In this document: positions 49,241-58,329 of the stretch, in pieces
Layout of the letters: every line of letters begins with the position of its first letter
How positions within the stretch are numbered: position 1 is the stretch's first letter
Assembly: GCA_029572965.1 (NCBI GenBank)
Contig: JAKPQD010000018.1
Span: 44,625-108,624 of the forward strand
Direction: 5' to 3'
Length of the DNA: 64,000 bases
From: Bacteroidota bacterium
GTDB taxonomy: Bacteria; Bacteroidota; Bacteroidia; Bacteroidales; DTGW01
Translations under genes and position numbers: made by a program
Notes under the pieces: model-generated
The model's input: only the letters and a program-made list of their open reading frames with translations
Database searches by the model: none
What the model was told of the DNA's origin: nothing

Positions 49241-49353
49241 ATGAAACGAGCATGATTCGTTAAACACAAACAAGGATGAAAATTCATCATGCGAGTTTTC
49301 CTTCGGAGAGCCCTTCGGGGTTCATCCGACCTTATTTATAAAATTATTTACGG
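49241..49353 (+). promoter_or_regulatory. Structured leader C, copy 2 (before the M3 peptidase)
   Basis: Same element as 46989-47076, with about 25 extra bases holding a small CCCTTCGGGG hairpin. Both arms are kept: AACGAGCATGAT (49245-49256) with ATCATGCGAGTT (49286-49297), and GGATG (49274-49278) with CATCC (49323-49327). The insert sits between the two stems, leaving both pairings possible. Confidence 0.55.
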
Positions 49354-51399
49354 ATGAAAAAAATACTTTATTCGCTTACTTTTGCGCTCTGTTTTACCAA
49401 TTTTCAGACAAAATCTATGGACAACGCATTGTTATTTAAAGAAAACGATTTGATACAGTTTGATAAGTTTACTGCCCTGCAGGTGGAATCTGCCACTCAG
49501 CTGGTGATGGAAGATGTAAAAAAGTACATTGCTGAAATTGCCGCAGTGGATAATAGTAAACGTACCTTTGAAAATACTATGGTACGCTACGATGATATGC
49601 AGCAGCGCCTCAGCAGCCTGACCAATATCATTTACCTGATGGCATACACCCACCCTGATGATAGTTTACGTGAAGTATGCCAGAAAAACATTGAAGTGTT
49701 GAGCAAATTTAACAACGAAGTCAATTTAAACGAGGAATTGTATAAAGCTGTCAAGGCTTATTCTACAACTAATGAAGCTAAAAAACTGACAGGTTATAAA
49801 AAGAAAGCACTGGAGGATATGCTCATTTTTTATCATCTTCAAGGCTTTGATTTATCTGCCGACAAGCGTAAAGAACTTAAAGTAATACTTGACAGTATTT
49901 CCACCTTAAGCTTGCAATTCTCGGCCAATATTGCTGCCTGCAAAGATTATCTTGAGGTGACTGAAGACGAGATAAAAGGGTTGCCTGAGGATTATAAAAA
50001 AGCCCGTTTGCAAGAAAACGGGAAATATAAAATAGAGCTTAACCACCCTTCTGTAGTCCCTTTTATGGAGCTATCTGAAAGCGATGATGCCCGTAAACGC
50101 CTTTCTATCTTATATTCAAACCGTGCTGCTGACAAAAACCTCGACATTTTGCAAGCAGTGTTGAAAGAGCGTAAAAAATGTGCCAGGTTGCTGGGTTATG
50201 CATCTGCTGCTGATTATATTATTGCCGATAACATGGCTAAAAATGCCGCTACGGTTTGGGATTTTGAAAATTCGTTATATAACAAAATTAAACCTAAAGC
50301 TTTAAAAGATTATCAGCAATTGCTTGACAGAAAAAAACTTGACAATCCAGAAGCAACCAAAATAAACCCTTGGGAAACCGCTTATTTGCGCAATAAAGTG
50401 TTGAAAGAACAGTACAACGTTGACCGCCAGCTTGTTAAACAATACTTTGAAGTTAATAATGTTATCCAGGGTATATTAACTATTTGTAAAACGTTGTATC
50501 AGGTTTCTTTTGAAGAAGTTCAAGGTGCATCTGTTTGGGCCCCGGGCGTTAAGCTTTTTGAAATGAAAGAAGGGACTAAAGTGGTAGGACGTATTTACCT
50601 CGACCTCTACCCTCGCCCTGACAAATACAGCCATTTTGCTTGTTTTGGGATGATAAACGGCAAAAAAACTACCAATGGTTATCAAATACCTACTGCTGCC
50701 CTGGTTTGTAATTTTCCTCAAGCAACAGCAGATATGCCCGGGTTCATGTCGCATGACGATGTGGAAACATTCTTCCACGAATTTGGCCACATGATGCATT
50801 TTGTGATGAGCCGCTCTGACTTGTCTTTTCAGGCAGGTATCAGCAATACCCACGAGTTTGTCGAAGTCCCGTCACAGATGTTTGAAAACTGGGCATGGAA
50901 CTATCAATCGCTTTGCTTGTTTGCCAAACACTATAAAACCGGAGAGGTGCTGCCTAAAGCGTTATATGATAAGATGCTTTCGGCCCGCAATTTATGTTCG
51001 GGAATGGATGCCCTCAGGCAATTGCAGTATGGAATGCTCGACCTCACCTACCACGACAAATACGACCCTGATGGAACTCAAACTACCACCGATGCTATGA
51101 TTGAGCTGAATAATAAGGTTTCCTTGTTTGAGTATGTTCCGGGAACCCACATGCAGGCTTCTTTTGACCACCTGATGGGCTACGGTGCAGGTTATTATGG
51201 CTATATGTGGTCAAAGGTGTATGCAGAGGACTTATTTTCTGTATTTGAAAAAGAAGGAGTCTTAAATCCCTCTACAGGATTGAAATACAAAAATGAAGTT
51301 ATCTCAAAAGGATCAACTGTAAATGAAATGGACATCGTGAAAAAATTCTTGGGCAGAGAACCAAACCAGGATGCTTTTTTTAAATCTTTAGGACTTTAA
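49354..51399 (+). CDS. M3-family metallopeptidase (oligopeptidase/Dcp type)
   Basis: The 681-residue protein has a short signal-like N-terminus (MKKILYSLTFALCFTNF), a long helical prodomain-like part and the zinc motif HEFGH (His475, Glu476, His479) in ETFFHEFGHMMHF. It ends with the family pattern QASFDHLMGYGAGYYGYMWS and the YAEDLFSVF segment. M3 peptidases cut short peptides; the E. coli relatives are Dcp and OpdA. The exported form would degrade peptides in the periplasm. It follows leader C and is ended by a terminator. Confidence 0.93.
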   Translation: MKKILYSLTFALCFTNFQTKSMDNALLFKENDLIQFDKFTALQVESATQLVMEDVKKYIAEIAAVDNSKRTFENTMVRYDDMQQRLSSLTNIIYLMAYTHPDDSLREVCQKNIEVLSKFNNEVNLNEELYKAVKAYSTTNEAKKLTGYKKKALEDMLIFYHLQGFDLSADKRKELKVILDSISTLSLQFSANIAACKDYLEVTEDEIKGLPEDYKKARLQENGKYKIELNHPSVVPFMELSESDDARKRLSILYSNRAADKNLDILQAVLKERKKCARLLGYASAADYIIADNMAKNAATVWDFENSLYNKIKPKALKDYQQLLDRKKLDNPEATKINPWETAYLRNKVLKEQYNVDRQLVKQYFEVNNVIQGILTICKTLYQVSFEEVQGASVWAPGVKLFEMKEGTKVVGRIYLDLYPRPDKYSHFACFGMINGKKTTNGYQIPTAALVCNFPQATADMPGFMSHDDVETFFHEFGHMMHFVMSRSDLSFQAGISNTHEFVEVPSQMFENWAWNYQSLCLFAKHYKTGEVLPKALYDKMLSARNLCSGMDALRQLQYGMLDLTYHDKYDPDGTQTTTDAMIELNNKVSLFEYVPGTHMQASFDHLMGYGAGYYGYMWSKVYAEDLFSVFEKEGVLNPSTGLKYKNEVISKGSTVNEMDIVKKFLGREPNQDAFFKSLGL

Positions 51400-51444
51400 T
51401 TATTAATGATTTACAAAGGTTACCTAAGACAATAATTGCAAAAA

Positions 51445-51474
51445 AAGGTTCAGGATTATTTCTGAGCCTTTTTT
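51445..51474 (+). terminator. Terminator after the M3 peptidase
   Basis: A 9-bp stem AAGGTTCAG/CTGAGCCTT (one wobble pair) followed by TTTT, 46 bases past the stop. Confidence 0.82.
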
Positions 51475-51577
51475 AATGTTTGGGCCAATATAAAGATGAA
51501 TTAAAAAAATTTCTGTTTAATTGCGGCAGTTCAATTTTGAAATTCATGTTAGCTAACCAATAAATTTATTTTAGACA

Positions 51578-51724
51578 GGTGTTGCTCCTATGGAGCTTAT
51601 TTTAACTATAATTCAACACTTCTGCCATACTACTGCCCTTACAGGACATATTATTAGTAGTATTAGCCACAAAAGTATGGTAGTCAAGTTGTTACAAGGA
51701 TATTAAGCTCTTTTGGGGCGACAC
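51578..51724. repeat. MITE-like element with imperfect terminal inverted repeats
   Basis: The arms 51578-51600 and 51702-51724 are inverted copies (pattern GTGTyGCyCC, four bases, GAGCTTA); the left arm is itself a small hairpin (GCTCC/GGAGC). The inside holds a second inverted pair (CCATAC/GTATGG). The left arm resembles the start of repeat A. No coding sequence. The rest of the 51475-51860 gap holds only the next gene's promoter. Confidence 0.6.
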
Positions 51725-51806
51725 ATTTTTATTGTTATTTTGTTTTAAACAACAGTGAATAATTATGAGGCTCATTCTACCTAAATCAGTTTATCATTAT
51801 TTGATG

Positions 51807-51837
51807 TTGTTTTTAATCAGATAAAGATGTATATTTG
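51807..51837 (+). promoter_or_regulatory. Promoter of the NUMOD1-like gene
   Basis: TTG (51807-51809), 20 bases and TATATTTG (51830-51837), 23 bases before the ATG at 51861. A good Bacteroidota-type match. Confidence 0.65.
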
Positions 51838-51860
51838 TAAAAACCAAATGCATAAAGGCT

Positions 51861-52166
51861 ATGAAAAATATTGGCAAGCTGCGCATAATTAATGAAAAAA
51901 CAGAGAATAAGTTGATGAACAAAAAATATCATATTCCTGTAATTGGCCATTTTTCAAACAAAAGCATTGAATTTAAAAGCATCATAGAAGCTTCAGCAGC
52001 TACTGGGATTCATTATAGTTTGATTTTCGAAGCCTGTATTGGCAAAATTTTCAAAGCCAAAAATGTCATTTGGGAATTTAAAAAAGGTAACCATTACATT
52101 AAATACAAAGCCTTCTATATCAACGCTGCTACCAGTTACAAACGTAGCGTTGGGTTCAACGGTTAA
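51861..52166 (+). CDS. Small protein with NUMOD1-like DNA-binding helix
   Basis: The 101-residue protein contains IEFKSIIEASAATGIHYSLI and then FEACIGKIFKAKNVIWEFK. This follows the NUMOD1 / intron-endonuclease helix-turn-helix pattern (a short strand, EA..TGI, C.GK, then a W.F strand). In homing endonucleases the motif recognises DNA, but no nuclease domain is present here. It is monocistronic with its own promoter. Its ending overlaps no other gene; the PfkB gene converges four bases later. Function is unknown: it could be a relic of a homing element or a free-standing regulator. Confidence 0.65.
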   Translation: MKNIGKLRIINEKTENKLMNKKYHIPVIGHFSNKSIEFKSIIEASAATGIHYSLIFEACIGKIFKAKNVIWEFKKGNHYIKYKAFYINAATSYKRSVGFNG

Positions 52167-52169
52167 TTT

Positions 52170-53090
52170 TTACAGCTTATAGCTTGCTGCAAATTCTTTT
52201 GAGAGGTAATTGTCATAGCTTTTACACACCTGTTTTGCAAAAATCGGGGCATAATGGCAGATTTCATTCCATTGGCTTGATGTAAAGCGTTCTATTTCTG
52301 CATTCTTTACTTTTGCTTTATAAATGCCGTAAATAAACCCCGCATTAAAGTTGTCCCCTGCTCCAATAGTACTTACTGGTACAATAGCATCAACAGGTAT
52401 GAACGTCCCTACTGACGGGGTTTGTATATAAAAGCCTTTTTCATTTTCGGTATAAAGCAGGTTTTTACAATATTTGCTTACTTCATTATAAGCGTCAGCA
52501 ATGGTTTTTGAACCAAAAATCATTTCAAAATCTTCATTGGAGCCCCTTATGATACTGGCCATTTGCATATTTTCAATAATATAAGGCATCAGGTCGCTAA
52601 GCTCGTGCAGATGGGCTTTGCGGAAGTTTGGGTCGTAAATAATAACGGCGCCAGCCTTTTTGGCTTTGGTCACAAGTTCCACAACCGTTGGGCGGATTTC
52701 TTTATTAATAGCATAAAACGAACCAAACAGCAGCACATCATCTTCAGTAAAGTCGGGCATTTGAATGGCCAAACGCTCCTGGGGCAAGTGCTTATAAAAG
52801 CTGTACGAGGCATTGTTCTTTTCGTTAAGAAAAGCAAGGGCTACCGAGGTTTTCCCATTATCATACCTGAAAATATTGCTGGTATCAATGCCCGAATCTT
52901 TCAAAAAATCATCTATCATCTGTCCAAGCTGGTCGTTGGCATATTCGCTGATGAAAGAAACCGGCAACCCTGTCCTTCCCATGCTCACCGAACTGTTCAA
53001 CATCGACCCTCCGGCTTTTGCAGCTACAGGGTTGCCATTTTTGAAAATAATATCACAAACCGTTTCCCCTATGCAATAAACTTTGCCCAT
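52170..53090 (-). CDS. PfkB-family carbohydrate kinase (fructokinase-like)
   Basis: The 306-residue kinase shows the ribokinase fold: GETVCDIIF at the N-terminus, KAGGSMLNSSVSMGRTGLPVSFI for substrate binding, YDPNFRKAHL, and the catalytic motif STIGAGDNFNAGFIYG near the C-terminus with the base Asp. It phosphorylates a sugar, probably fructose or another ketose, with ATP. No sugar transporter is next to it. It converges on the NUMOD1-like gene and is divergent from the aminotransferase. Confidence 0.9.
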   Translation of the reverse strand: MGKVYCIGETVCDIIFKNGNPVAAKAGGSMLNSSVSMGRTGLPVSFISEYANDQLGQMIDDFLKDSGIDTSNIFRYDNGKTSVALAFLNEKNNASYSFYKHLPQERLAIQMPDFTEDDVLLFGSFYAINKEIRPTVVELVTKAKKAGAVIIYDPNFRKAHLHELSDLMPYIIENMQMASIIRGSNEDFEMIFGSKTIADAYNEVSKYCKNLLYTENEKGFYIQTPSVGTFIPVDAIVPVSTIGAGDNFNAGFIYGIYKAKVKNAEIERFTSSQWNEICHYAPIFAKQVCKSYDNYLSKEFAASYKL

Positions 53091-53103
53091 AATTCTCTAA
53101 ATG

Positions 53104-53135
53104 TTTGAAAATGCTAAGATAATAGTTTAATTTTG
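53104..53135 (+). promoter_or_regulatory. Promoter of the aminotransferase
   Basis: TTTG (53104-53107), 20 bases, then TAATTTTG (53128-53135), 29 bases before the ATG at 53165. Both boxes fit the Bacteroidota consensus. Confidence 0.7.
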
Positions 53136-53164
53136 CACGGTTAATAAAACAAATTAATAATTTT

Positions 53165-54358
53165 ATGGAAAAAGTATCGAACAGAGTAAAAGCTTTAGCT
53201 GAATCCTCTACTATTGCCATGAACACCAAAACAAAGGAGTTGCAGGCACAAGGGATTGATGTAATTAACTTAACCGTTGGAGAACCAGATTTTTTCACTC
53301 CTAAGCATATCAAGGATGCAGCAAAAAAGGCTATTGATGATAACTTTTCTTTTTATACCAATGTTGCCGGTTACCCTGATTTACTCGAAGCTATTTCAAA
53401 AAAGTTAAAAAGAGAAAACAACCTGGACTATGCTCCCAACCAAATTATTGTTTCGAATGGGGCAAAGCATAGCTTGGCCAATGCCATATTAACTTTAATC
53501 AACCCGGGAGATGAAGTGATTATCCCTGCTCCTTACTGGGTAAGTTATGCTGAGCTGGTAAAATTGGCAGAAGGAACAAACGTCATTATCAACACCGAAG
53601 TAGAATCAGACTTTAAGATTACCCCTGCTCAACTTGAAGCTGCCATTACCGGCAAAACCAAAGCCTTATTACTTTGCTCTCCTTCAAACCCAACAGGTAG
53701 CGTATATTCAAAAGCTGAATTAAAGGCTCTGGTTGATGTTTTGGTTAAGCATCCTGACATTTTCGTTATCACAGACGAAATTTACGAACATATCAATTTC
53801 ATTGGCGGACATGAAAGCATTGCCCAGTTTGCCGAAATTAAAGACCGCGTGGTCATCATCAATGGTGTTTCAAAATCATATGCCATGACTGGTTACCGTA
53901 TTGGTTTTATGGCTGCTGCCCCTTGGATTGCCAAAGCTTGCAACAAGCTCCAGGGCCAGATGACCACCAACGCTTCAACCATTGCCCAAAAGGCTGCTGC
54001 GGCTGCTTTAAATGGCGACCAGGCTGTAGTTGCTGAATTCCGTCAGGCTTTCCACAAACGTCGCGATTTGGTTTACAATGCTATCATGCAAATCAAAGGT
54101 GTAAAATGCAACAAACCAGATGGCGCGTTCTATGTATTCCCAGATATCAGCGCTTTCTTTGGTAAGTCTGCCGAAGGAAGGACTATCAAAAACTCTGACG
54201 ACATGAGTTTTTACCTGTTAGAAAAAGCTTTTGTAGCCACAGTTCCTGGTTCAGGTTTCGGTAATGACAAATGTATCCGAATTTCATTTGCTACTTCCGA
54301 TGAGAAACTTGTTGAAGCTTTAAAACGTTTGAAAACAGCGCTTGAAAATTTGAAGTAA
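53165..54358 (+). CDS. Class I pyridoxal-phosphate aminotransferase (aspartate type)
   Basis: The 397-residue enzyme has the fold-type I pattern: INLTVGEPDFFTPKHIKDAA, NPGDEVIIPAPYWVSY, SPSNPTGSVYSKAEL, and the PLP-binding lysine Lys237 in GVSKSYAMTGYRIGF, then the C-terminal arginine region CIRISFA. It resembles the thermostable aspartate aminotransferase branch (aspartate/2-oxoglutarate), but related enzymes take aromatic amino acids. It has its own promoter and terminator. Confidence 0.92.
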   Translation: MEKVSNRVKALAESSTIAMNTKTKELQAQGIDVINLTVGEPDFFTPKHIKDAAKKAIDDNFSFYTNVAGYPDLLEAISKKLKRENNLDYAPNQIIVSNGAKHSLANAILTLINPGDEVIIPAPYWVSYAELVKLAEGTNVIINTEVESDFKITPAQLEAAITGKTKALLLCSPSNPTGSVYSKAELKALVDVLVKHPDIFVITDEIYEHINFIGGHESIAQFAEIKDRVVIINGVSKSYAMTGYRIGFMAAAPWIAKACNKLQGQMTTNASTIAQKAAAAALNGDQAVVAEFRQAFHKRRDLVYNAIMQIKGVKCNKPDGAFYVFPDISAFFGKSAEGRTIKNSDDMSFYLLEKAFVATVPGSGFGNDKCIRISFATSDEKLVEALKRLKTALENLK

Positions 54359-54377
54359 TTCAATGATAAATAATGAA

Positions 54378-54404
54378 AACCGGCACCTAAAGCCGGTTTT
54401 TTTA
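54378..54404 (+). terminator. Terminator after the aminotransferase
   Basis: A 7-bp perfect stem AACCGGC/GCCGGTT with a 7-base loop followed by TTTTTT, 20 bases past the stop. Confidence 0.9.
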
Positions 54405-54451
54405 TTTTAAAAAATAATATACTTTTACAGTAATTTTTAATTAGTCTAAAT

Positions 54452-54904
54452 ATGAAGACCGAAAATGTAAAAGAAACCGTAAAGAAAATATTTACCGACT
54501 ACTTAGAGCAAAAAGGGCACCGCAAAACTCCCGAAAGGTATGCTATTCTTGACGAGATATACTCCCGTTCGGGGCATTTTGATGTTGAGTCGCTTTACAT
54601 TTCCATGAAAAACAAGAATTACAGGGTGAGTAGGGCTACATTGTACAATACCATTGAGCTTTTGTTGGAAACCAACCTTGTGGTCAAGCACCAGTTTGGA
54701 AAAAACATTGCCCAGTTTGAAAGGGCCTTTCAGTGCCTGCAACACGACCACCTGATAGACATCAACAGCGGCCTGGTAATTGAATTTTGCGACCCACGCA
54801 TACAACAGATTATCAAGACTGCCTGCGAGATGAACAACTTCATCCCATCGCATCATTCGCTGTATATCTACGGGTATAAAAACGAAGAAAGCGGCAAAGT
54901 TTAA
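54452..54904 (+). CDS. Fur-family transcriptional regulator
   Basis: The 150-residue protein has the Fur winged helix ([15 protein letters not shown], then [32 protein letters not shown]) and the dimer/metal part [24 protein letters not shown]. The HDH of the regulatory metal site is present, but the two CxxC pairs of zinc-structural Fur proteins are missing. It may sense Fe, Mn, Zn or peroxide; the class cannot be named. Its stop overlaps the stop of the convergent epsC by four bases. Confidence 0.88.
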   Translation: MKTENVKETVKKIFTDYLEQKGHRKTPERYAILDEIYSRSGHFDVESLYISMKNKNYRVSRATLYNTIELLLETNLVVKHQFGKNIAQFERAFQCLQHDHLIDINSGLVIEFCDPRIQQIIKTACEMNNFIPSHHSLYIYGYKNEESGKV

Positions 54905-55833
54905 ATACCGCTTCCCATATCAAATAAAGTTTCTCTGGGTTTTCCTTGTAATATCCGCGAATTAGCAGGGATACTTTGTGTAAGCCAAACGTTTCCGCCA
55001 ATAATCGACCCTTTGCCTATCGTAACCCTTCCCAAAATTGTAGCTCCCGAATAAACAATTACATCGTCCTCGACTATCGGGTGACGGGCCACGCCTTTGA
55101 CCGGGTTGCCATGTTCGTCGAGCTGAAAGCTGCGGGCTCCTAACGTAACCCCTTGGTACAACCTGACGTTATTTCCAATAATACAAGTTTCGCCAATAAC
55201 CACACCAGTTCCATGGTCGATAACAAAGTTTTCGCCAATCACAGCGCCCGGGTGGATATCAATACCAGTTGCAGAGTGCGCCATTTCGCTGATGATACGT
55301 GGTATAATCGGGACATTAAGTTCTATCAACCTGTGCGCAATGCGGTAATGGGTAATAGCAATAATAGCAGGATAAGCAAAAATAATCTCGCCATAACCCT
55401 TTGATGCCGGGTCGTACAAGAACATAGCATGTACATCTTTGGCCATCTTTTGCCTGATAGCAGGTAAAGATTCAATAAAACTCAAGGCAATAGATTCGGC
55501 ATCAACCACACAATTATTACAATCTGAGCAGTTATCTTCATTGCACGAAAAACAATACCCCCTTTTTATCTGGCCAACAAGCAACTTAAAAAGCTTATCT
55601 ACCGAAACGCCCATGTAAAAGTCGATACTGTCGGCACGTACAGCATTATTGCCAAAATAGCCCGGAAAAATAATTTCTTTGGCCAACTCAACAATCTCGC
55701 GGATAGCCTCGACAGAAATCATCTCCTCGTTGAGCTGTGGTTTGTGGTACACCAGCTCATACGATTTTGGGTCTGACAATTCTTTTACCACATGGTTCAA
55801 TGCCGTGGTATTTTTCTCATTAAATGAAACCAT
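54901..55833 (-). CDS. epsC: Serine O-acetyltransferase, EpsC type
   Basis: The 310-residue protein acetylates serine with acetyl-CoA, the first step to cysteine. The N-terminal helical domain is followed by a left-handed hexapeptide helix: [64 protein letters not shown], ending with GKPRETLF. Unusually, five cysteines cluster at residues 94, 97, 102, 105 and 108, before the catalytic domain, as if to bind metal. It starts with ATG at 55833. cysK is not in the window. Confidence 0.93.
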   Translation of the reverse strand: MVSFNEKNTTALNHVVKELSDPKSYELVYHKPQLNEEMISVEAIREIVELAKEIIFPGYFGNNAVRADSIDFYMGVSVDKLFKLLVGQIKRGYCFSCNEDNCSDCNNCVVDAESIALSFIESLPAIRQKMAKDVHAMFLYDPASKGYGEIIFAYPAIIAITHYRIAHRLIELNVPIIPRIISEMAHSATGIDIHPGAVIGENFVIDHGTGVVIGETCIIGNNVRLYQGVTLGARSFQLDEHGNPVKGVARHPIVEDDVIVYSGATILGRVTIGKGSIIGGNVWLTQSIPANSRILQGKPRETLFDMGSGI

Positions 55834-56020
55834 TACGATTGTTTTTTACAAAAATACTAAAATATAATAGGGATATAAAAGTCCTTTAATTAAAATCACT
55901 CAACAAAATTTAAGCCAATTGGCACATTCTTTATAGCAAATAGAAAAAACAGGTGTTTTACATCATCGCAAGCACATAATGGCATAACATTTGGATAATC
56001 GCCACAAAACAAATAACGCA

Positions 56021-56485
56021 ATGACAGTAGTTGAAATTATCCAAAGTATGATGGCCCCGGCAGTGATGATATCGGCCTGTGGCCTTTTAATCCTGGGCAT
56101 GAACAACAAATATTCGATGGTAATAAACCGTATCAGGGCCCTGGACGAAGAAAAACGCAAGCTCAAACAAATGGCAGAAGAAAATAGTCTAAATGCCCAT
56201 CAGGAAAAGCGTTTTAACAGTATAGACAGGCAAACAGGAAAGCTGGCCTTCAGGATAAAGATGGTAAAAAACGCTGTTGTTTGTTATAGTACTGCCGTAG
56301 CATTATTTATTATCACCTGTTTGGGCATTGGATTGAATATTGTATTTAACAATTTTGATATTTCCGGTTTGGTAGTGGTGTTCTTTCTTTTAGGCATGCT
56401 TTCTGTATTTTTAGGCATTATTTATGCTGTGAAAGAAGTAATGAAAGGATATGAGATTATTTATATTGAAATAGAAGAAAGTTAA
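56021..56485 (+). CDS. DUF2721 membrane protein
   Basis: The ~154-residue protein has an N-terminal membrane segment (MMAPAVMISACGLLILGM), a charged helix of about 60 residues (NRIRALDEEKRKLKQMAEEN), and two C-terminal membrane segments. This is the DUF2721 pattern; the function is unknown. The ATG at 56021 is preferred over the TTG at 55991, which lacks family support. It is divergent from epsC and followed by a repeat. Confidence 0.8.
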   Translation: MTVVEIIQSMMAPAVMISACGLLILGMNNKYSMVINRIRALDEEKRKLKQMAEENSLNAHQEKRFNSIDRQTGKLAFRIKMVKNAVVCYSTAVALFIITCLGIGLNIVFNNFDISGLVVVFFLLGMLSVFLGIIYAVKEVMKGYEIIYIEIEES

Positions 56486-56568
56486 GCCAACATAAATTAA
56501 AGAGGGTGTAAAAAGTATAGATATTCATTTTTCGACTTCACTCAAAAATAGATACTTATAAATACTAG

Positions 56569-56755
56569 AATATCGTTGATTAGAAACAGGTCGCCCCGGC
56601 GGGGCTTAATTTTAAGGATGTTTAATTTTACTACAAACAGGACATCGCTACGCGACAAAATAATAGCAGCTTAGCTGTGGACTGTTTGTAGGATAACCTA
56701 ATACGCCAATTGTTTCTATGCCGCATAGCAGCGAGCTGTTTTTACCGGACAACAA
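56569..56755 (+). repeat. Dispersed repeat family A, copy 3
   Basis: Nearly identical to 30043-30230 along its whole length, including AATATCGTTGATTAGAAACA, CGCCCCGGCGGGGC and TACCGGACAACAA at the end. It lacks the left GTTGTCCGGTA copy seen at 30019. No gene lies in the gap 56486-56815. Confidence 0.82.
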
Positions 56756-56815
56756 GGATTTTTATTACAAGTTTAAACAGTTTACAAAACAAAACTGATA
56801 TTGCGCTAAAACGTT

Positions 56816-57838
56816 TTATTGAAGTTGCTTGTTAATCCTTTTTACCAAAAAAGGGCCTTCATAAATAAAACCAGTATAAATCTGCACCAGAGAAGCCCCG
56901 GCATCAATTTTTTCCTGTGCATCGGCAGCAGACATAATGCCCCCTACACCAATGATAGGCAGTGTATGGTTTGTTTTTTGGGCAACATAGCGGATAAGTT
57001 CGGTAGAGCGCTCTTTAATAGGCTTGCCACTCAATCCTCCACGTCCAATATTTTCAACTATGCTCTTATCAGTAATCAGGTTATCACGGGTAACCGTAGT
57101 GTTGCTAATGACCACCCCATCAATGTTATATTGCTTTAACACCTCAAGCGTGTCGTCGATTTGATTAAAGTTCAAATCAGGAGAAATTTTCAACAAAATA
57201 GGCTTAAAAGTAATTTGCTTTGCACGGTGTTCGACAATGGCCCCAAGGATTGCCGACAACGAATCCTTATCCTGCAAGTGATGCAGGTTGGTTACATTAG
57301 GGCAACTGATATTTACCACAAAATAATCGACATGGTCGTATAACTTAATAAAGCAGTCCAGATAATCACCTACCGCATCTTCATTAGGAGTAGCCGTGTT
57401 TTTACCTATATTGCCACCAATGACCACGCCATCACGTCTAAGTTTCTTGAGTTTTTCAACAGCAGCATCCACACCATGATTGTTAAAGCCCATGCGGTTA
57501 ATCAAGGCATTGTCTTTACATAAGCGGAACAAACGGGGCTTTTCATTGCCCGGTTGGCCTTTTGGCGTAACCGTGCCCACTTCGATATGGCCAAATCCAA
57601 ACAAGGCCATATAAGGAAAACAAGAAGCATTCTTGTCAAAACCGGCAGCCAGTCCCACCCGGTTAGGAAACTCAATCCCGACAACTTTAATTGGTTGCGT
57701 TTTAATAGCAAAAACCTTTTTAAGCAACCATTTTCCCCCAGGAATAAACCTGACAGAAGAAACTAAAGTAACAACAATGTGATGAACCCGTTCCGGATTG
57801 ATTAAAAAGAAAATAGGACGGATGATTGTTTTATACAT
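56816..57838 (-). CDS. pyrD: Quinone-dependent dihydroorotate dehydrogenase (class 2)
   Basis: About 340 residues with the class 2 signature: a hydrophobic N-terminal helix (MYKTIIRPIFFLINPERVHHIVV) for membrane attachment, then the FMN barrel with FPNRVGLAAGFDKN, NRMGFNNHG, NISCPNVTNL, GVVISNTTVTRD and GVGGIMSAADAQ. It oxidises dihydroorotate and passes electrons to quinone. The ATG at 57838 fits the family start; an upstream in-frame start at 57862 would overlap the XRE gene closely. It follows the XRE regulator gene by 34 bases. Confidence 0.95.
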   Translation of the reverse strand: MYKTIIRPIFFLINPERVHHIVVTLVSSVRFIPGGKWLLKKVFAIKTQPIKVVGIEFPNRVGLAAGFDKNASCFPYMALFGFGHIEVGTVTPKGQPGNEKPRLFRLCKDNALINRMGFNNHGVDAAVEKLKKLRRDGVVIGGNIGKNTATPNEDAVGDYLDCFIKLYDHVDYFVVNISCPNVTNLHHLQDKDSLSAILGAIVEHRAKQITFKPILLKISPDLNFNQIDDTLEVLKQYNIDGVVISNTTVTRDNLITDKSIVENIGRGGLSGKPIKERSTELIRYVAQKTNHTLPIIGVGGIMSAADAQEKIDAGASLVQIYTGFIYEGPFLVKRINKQLQ

Positions 57839-57872
57839 GGCAATTTTTTGACAAAGATACAAAACATCGCCA

Positions 57873-58319
57873 TTATTTCTCAGGAGAATATTCGCTAAAC
57901 GATTTGTCCGAATAAAACAACACGATGCGTTCTATTTGTTTATTTTCAACGTTTTTCAATAAATTTACATCTGTAACCTTGTCAAGATTGACAGGTTTTG
58001 AAGGTTTTTGAATAGTATTATACACCGGAGCCTCTTCACTATTAACAACATTAGCAGCATTATTAACCTCATTATTGGCCGAAAAAATATCCTGAATAGG
58101 ATTAACAGATAATTTAAGCATGTTTCCTTTACCTAAAATAAGCCATTCGGCATTTAAATCAGGGAATTTAAGCAATAATTTCTCCATAAAATCATACCCG
58201 GGCTTATTTCTACCCGATAAAATATGGGATAAGCCCGAACGTTGAATACCTAATAAGTCGGCCAACTTAGCTGCATTAAGTTGTTTGGCCTGCATTAATT
58301 GTACAAGTCGCTCCTGCAT
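57873..58319 (-). CDS. XRE-family helix-turn-helix regulator
   Basis: The 148-residue protein has an N-terminal Cro/CI-type HTH (AAKLADLLGIQRSGLSHILSGRNKPGYDFMEKLLLKF). A C-terminal part of low complexity in its middle (NNEVNNAANVVNSEE) follows, with no recognised domain. It is immediately upstream of pyrD on the same strand. A perfect operator-like dyad and three direct repeats of a 13-mer lie just in front of its ATG, suggesting autoregulation. Confidence 0.85.
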   Translation of the reverse strand: MQERLVQLMQAKQLNAAKLADLLGIQRSGLSHILSGRNKPGYDFMEKLLLKFPDLNAEWLILGKGNMLKLSVNPIQDIFSANNEVNNAANVVNSEEAPVYNTIQKPSKPVNLDKVTDVNLLKNVENKQIERIVLFYSDKSFSEYSPEK

Positions 58320-58329
58320 AATGGCAATT

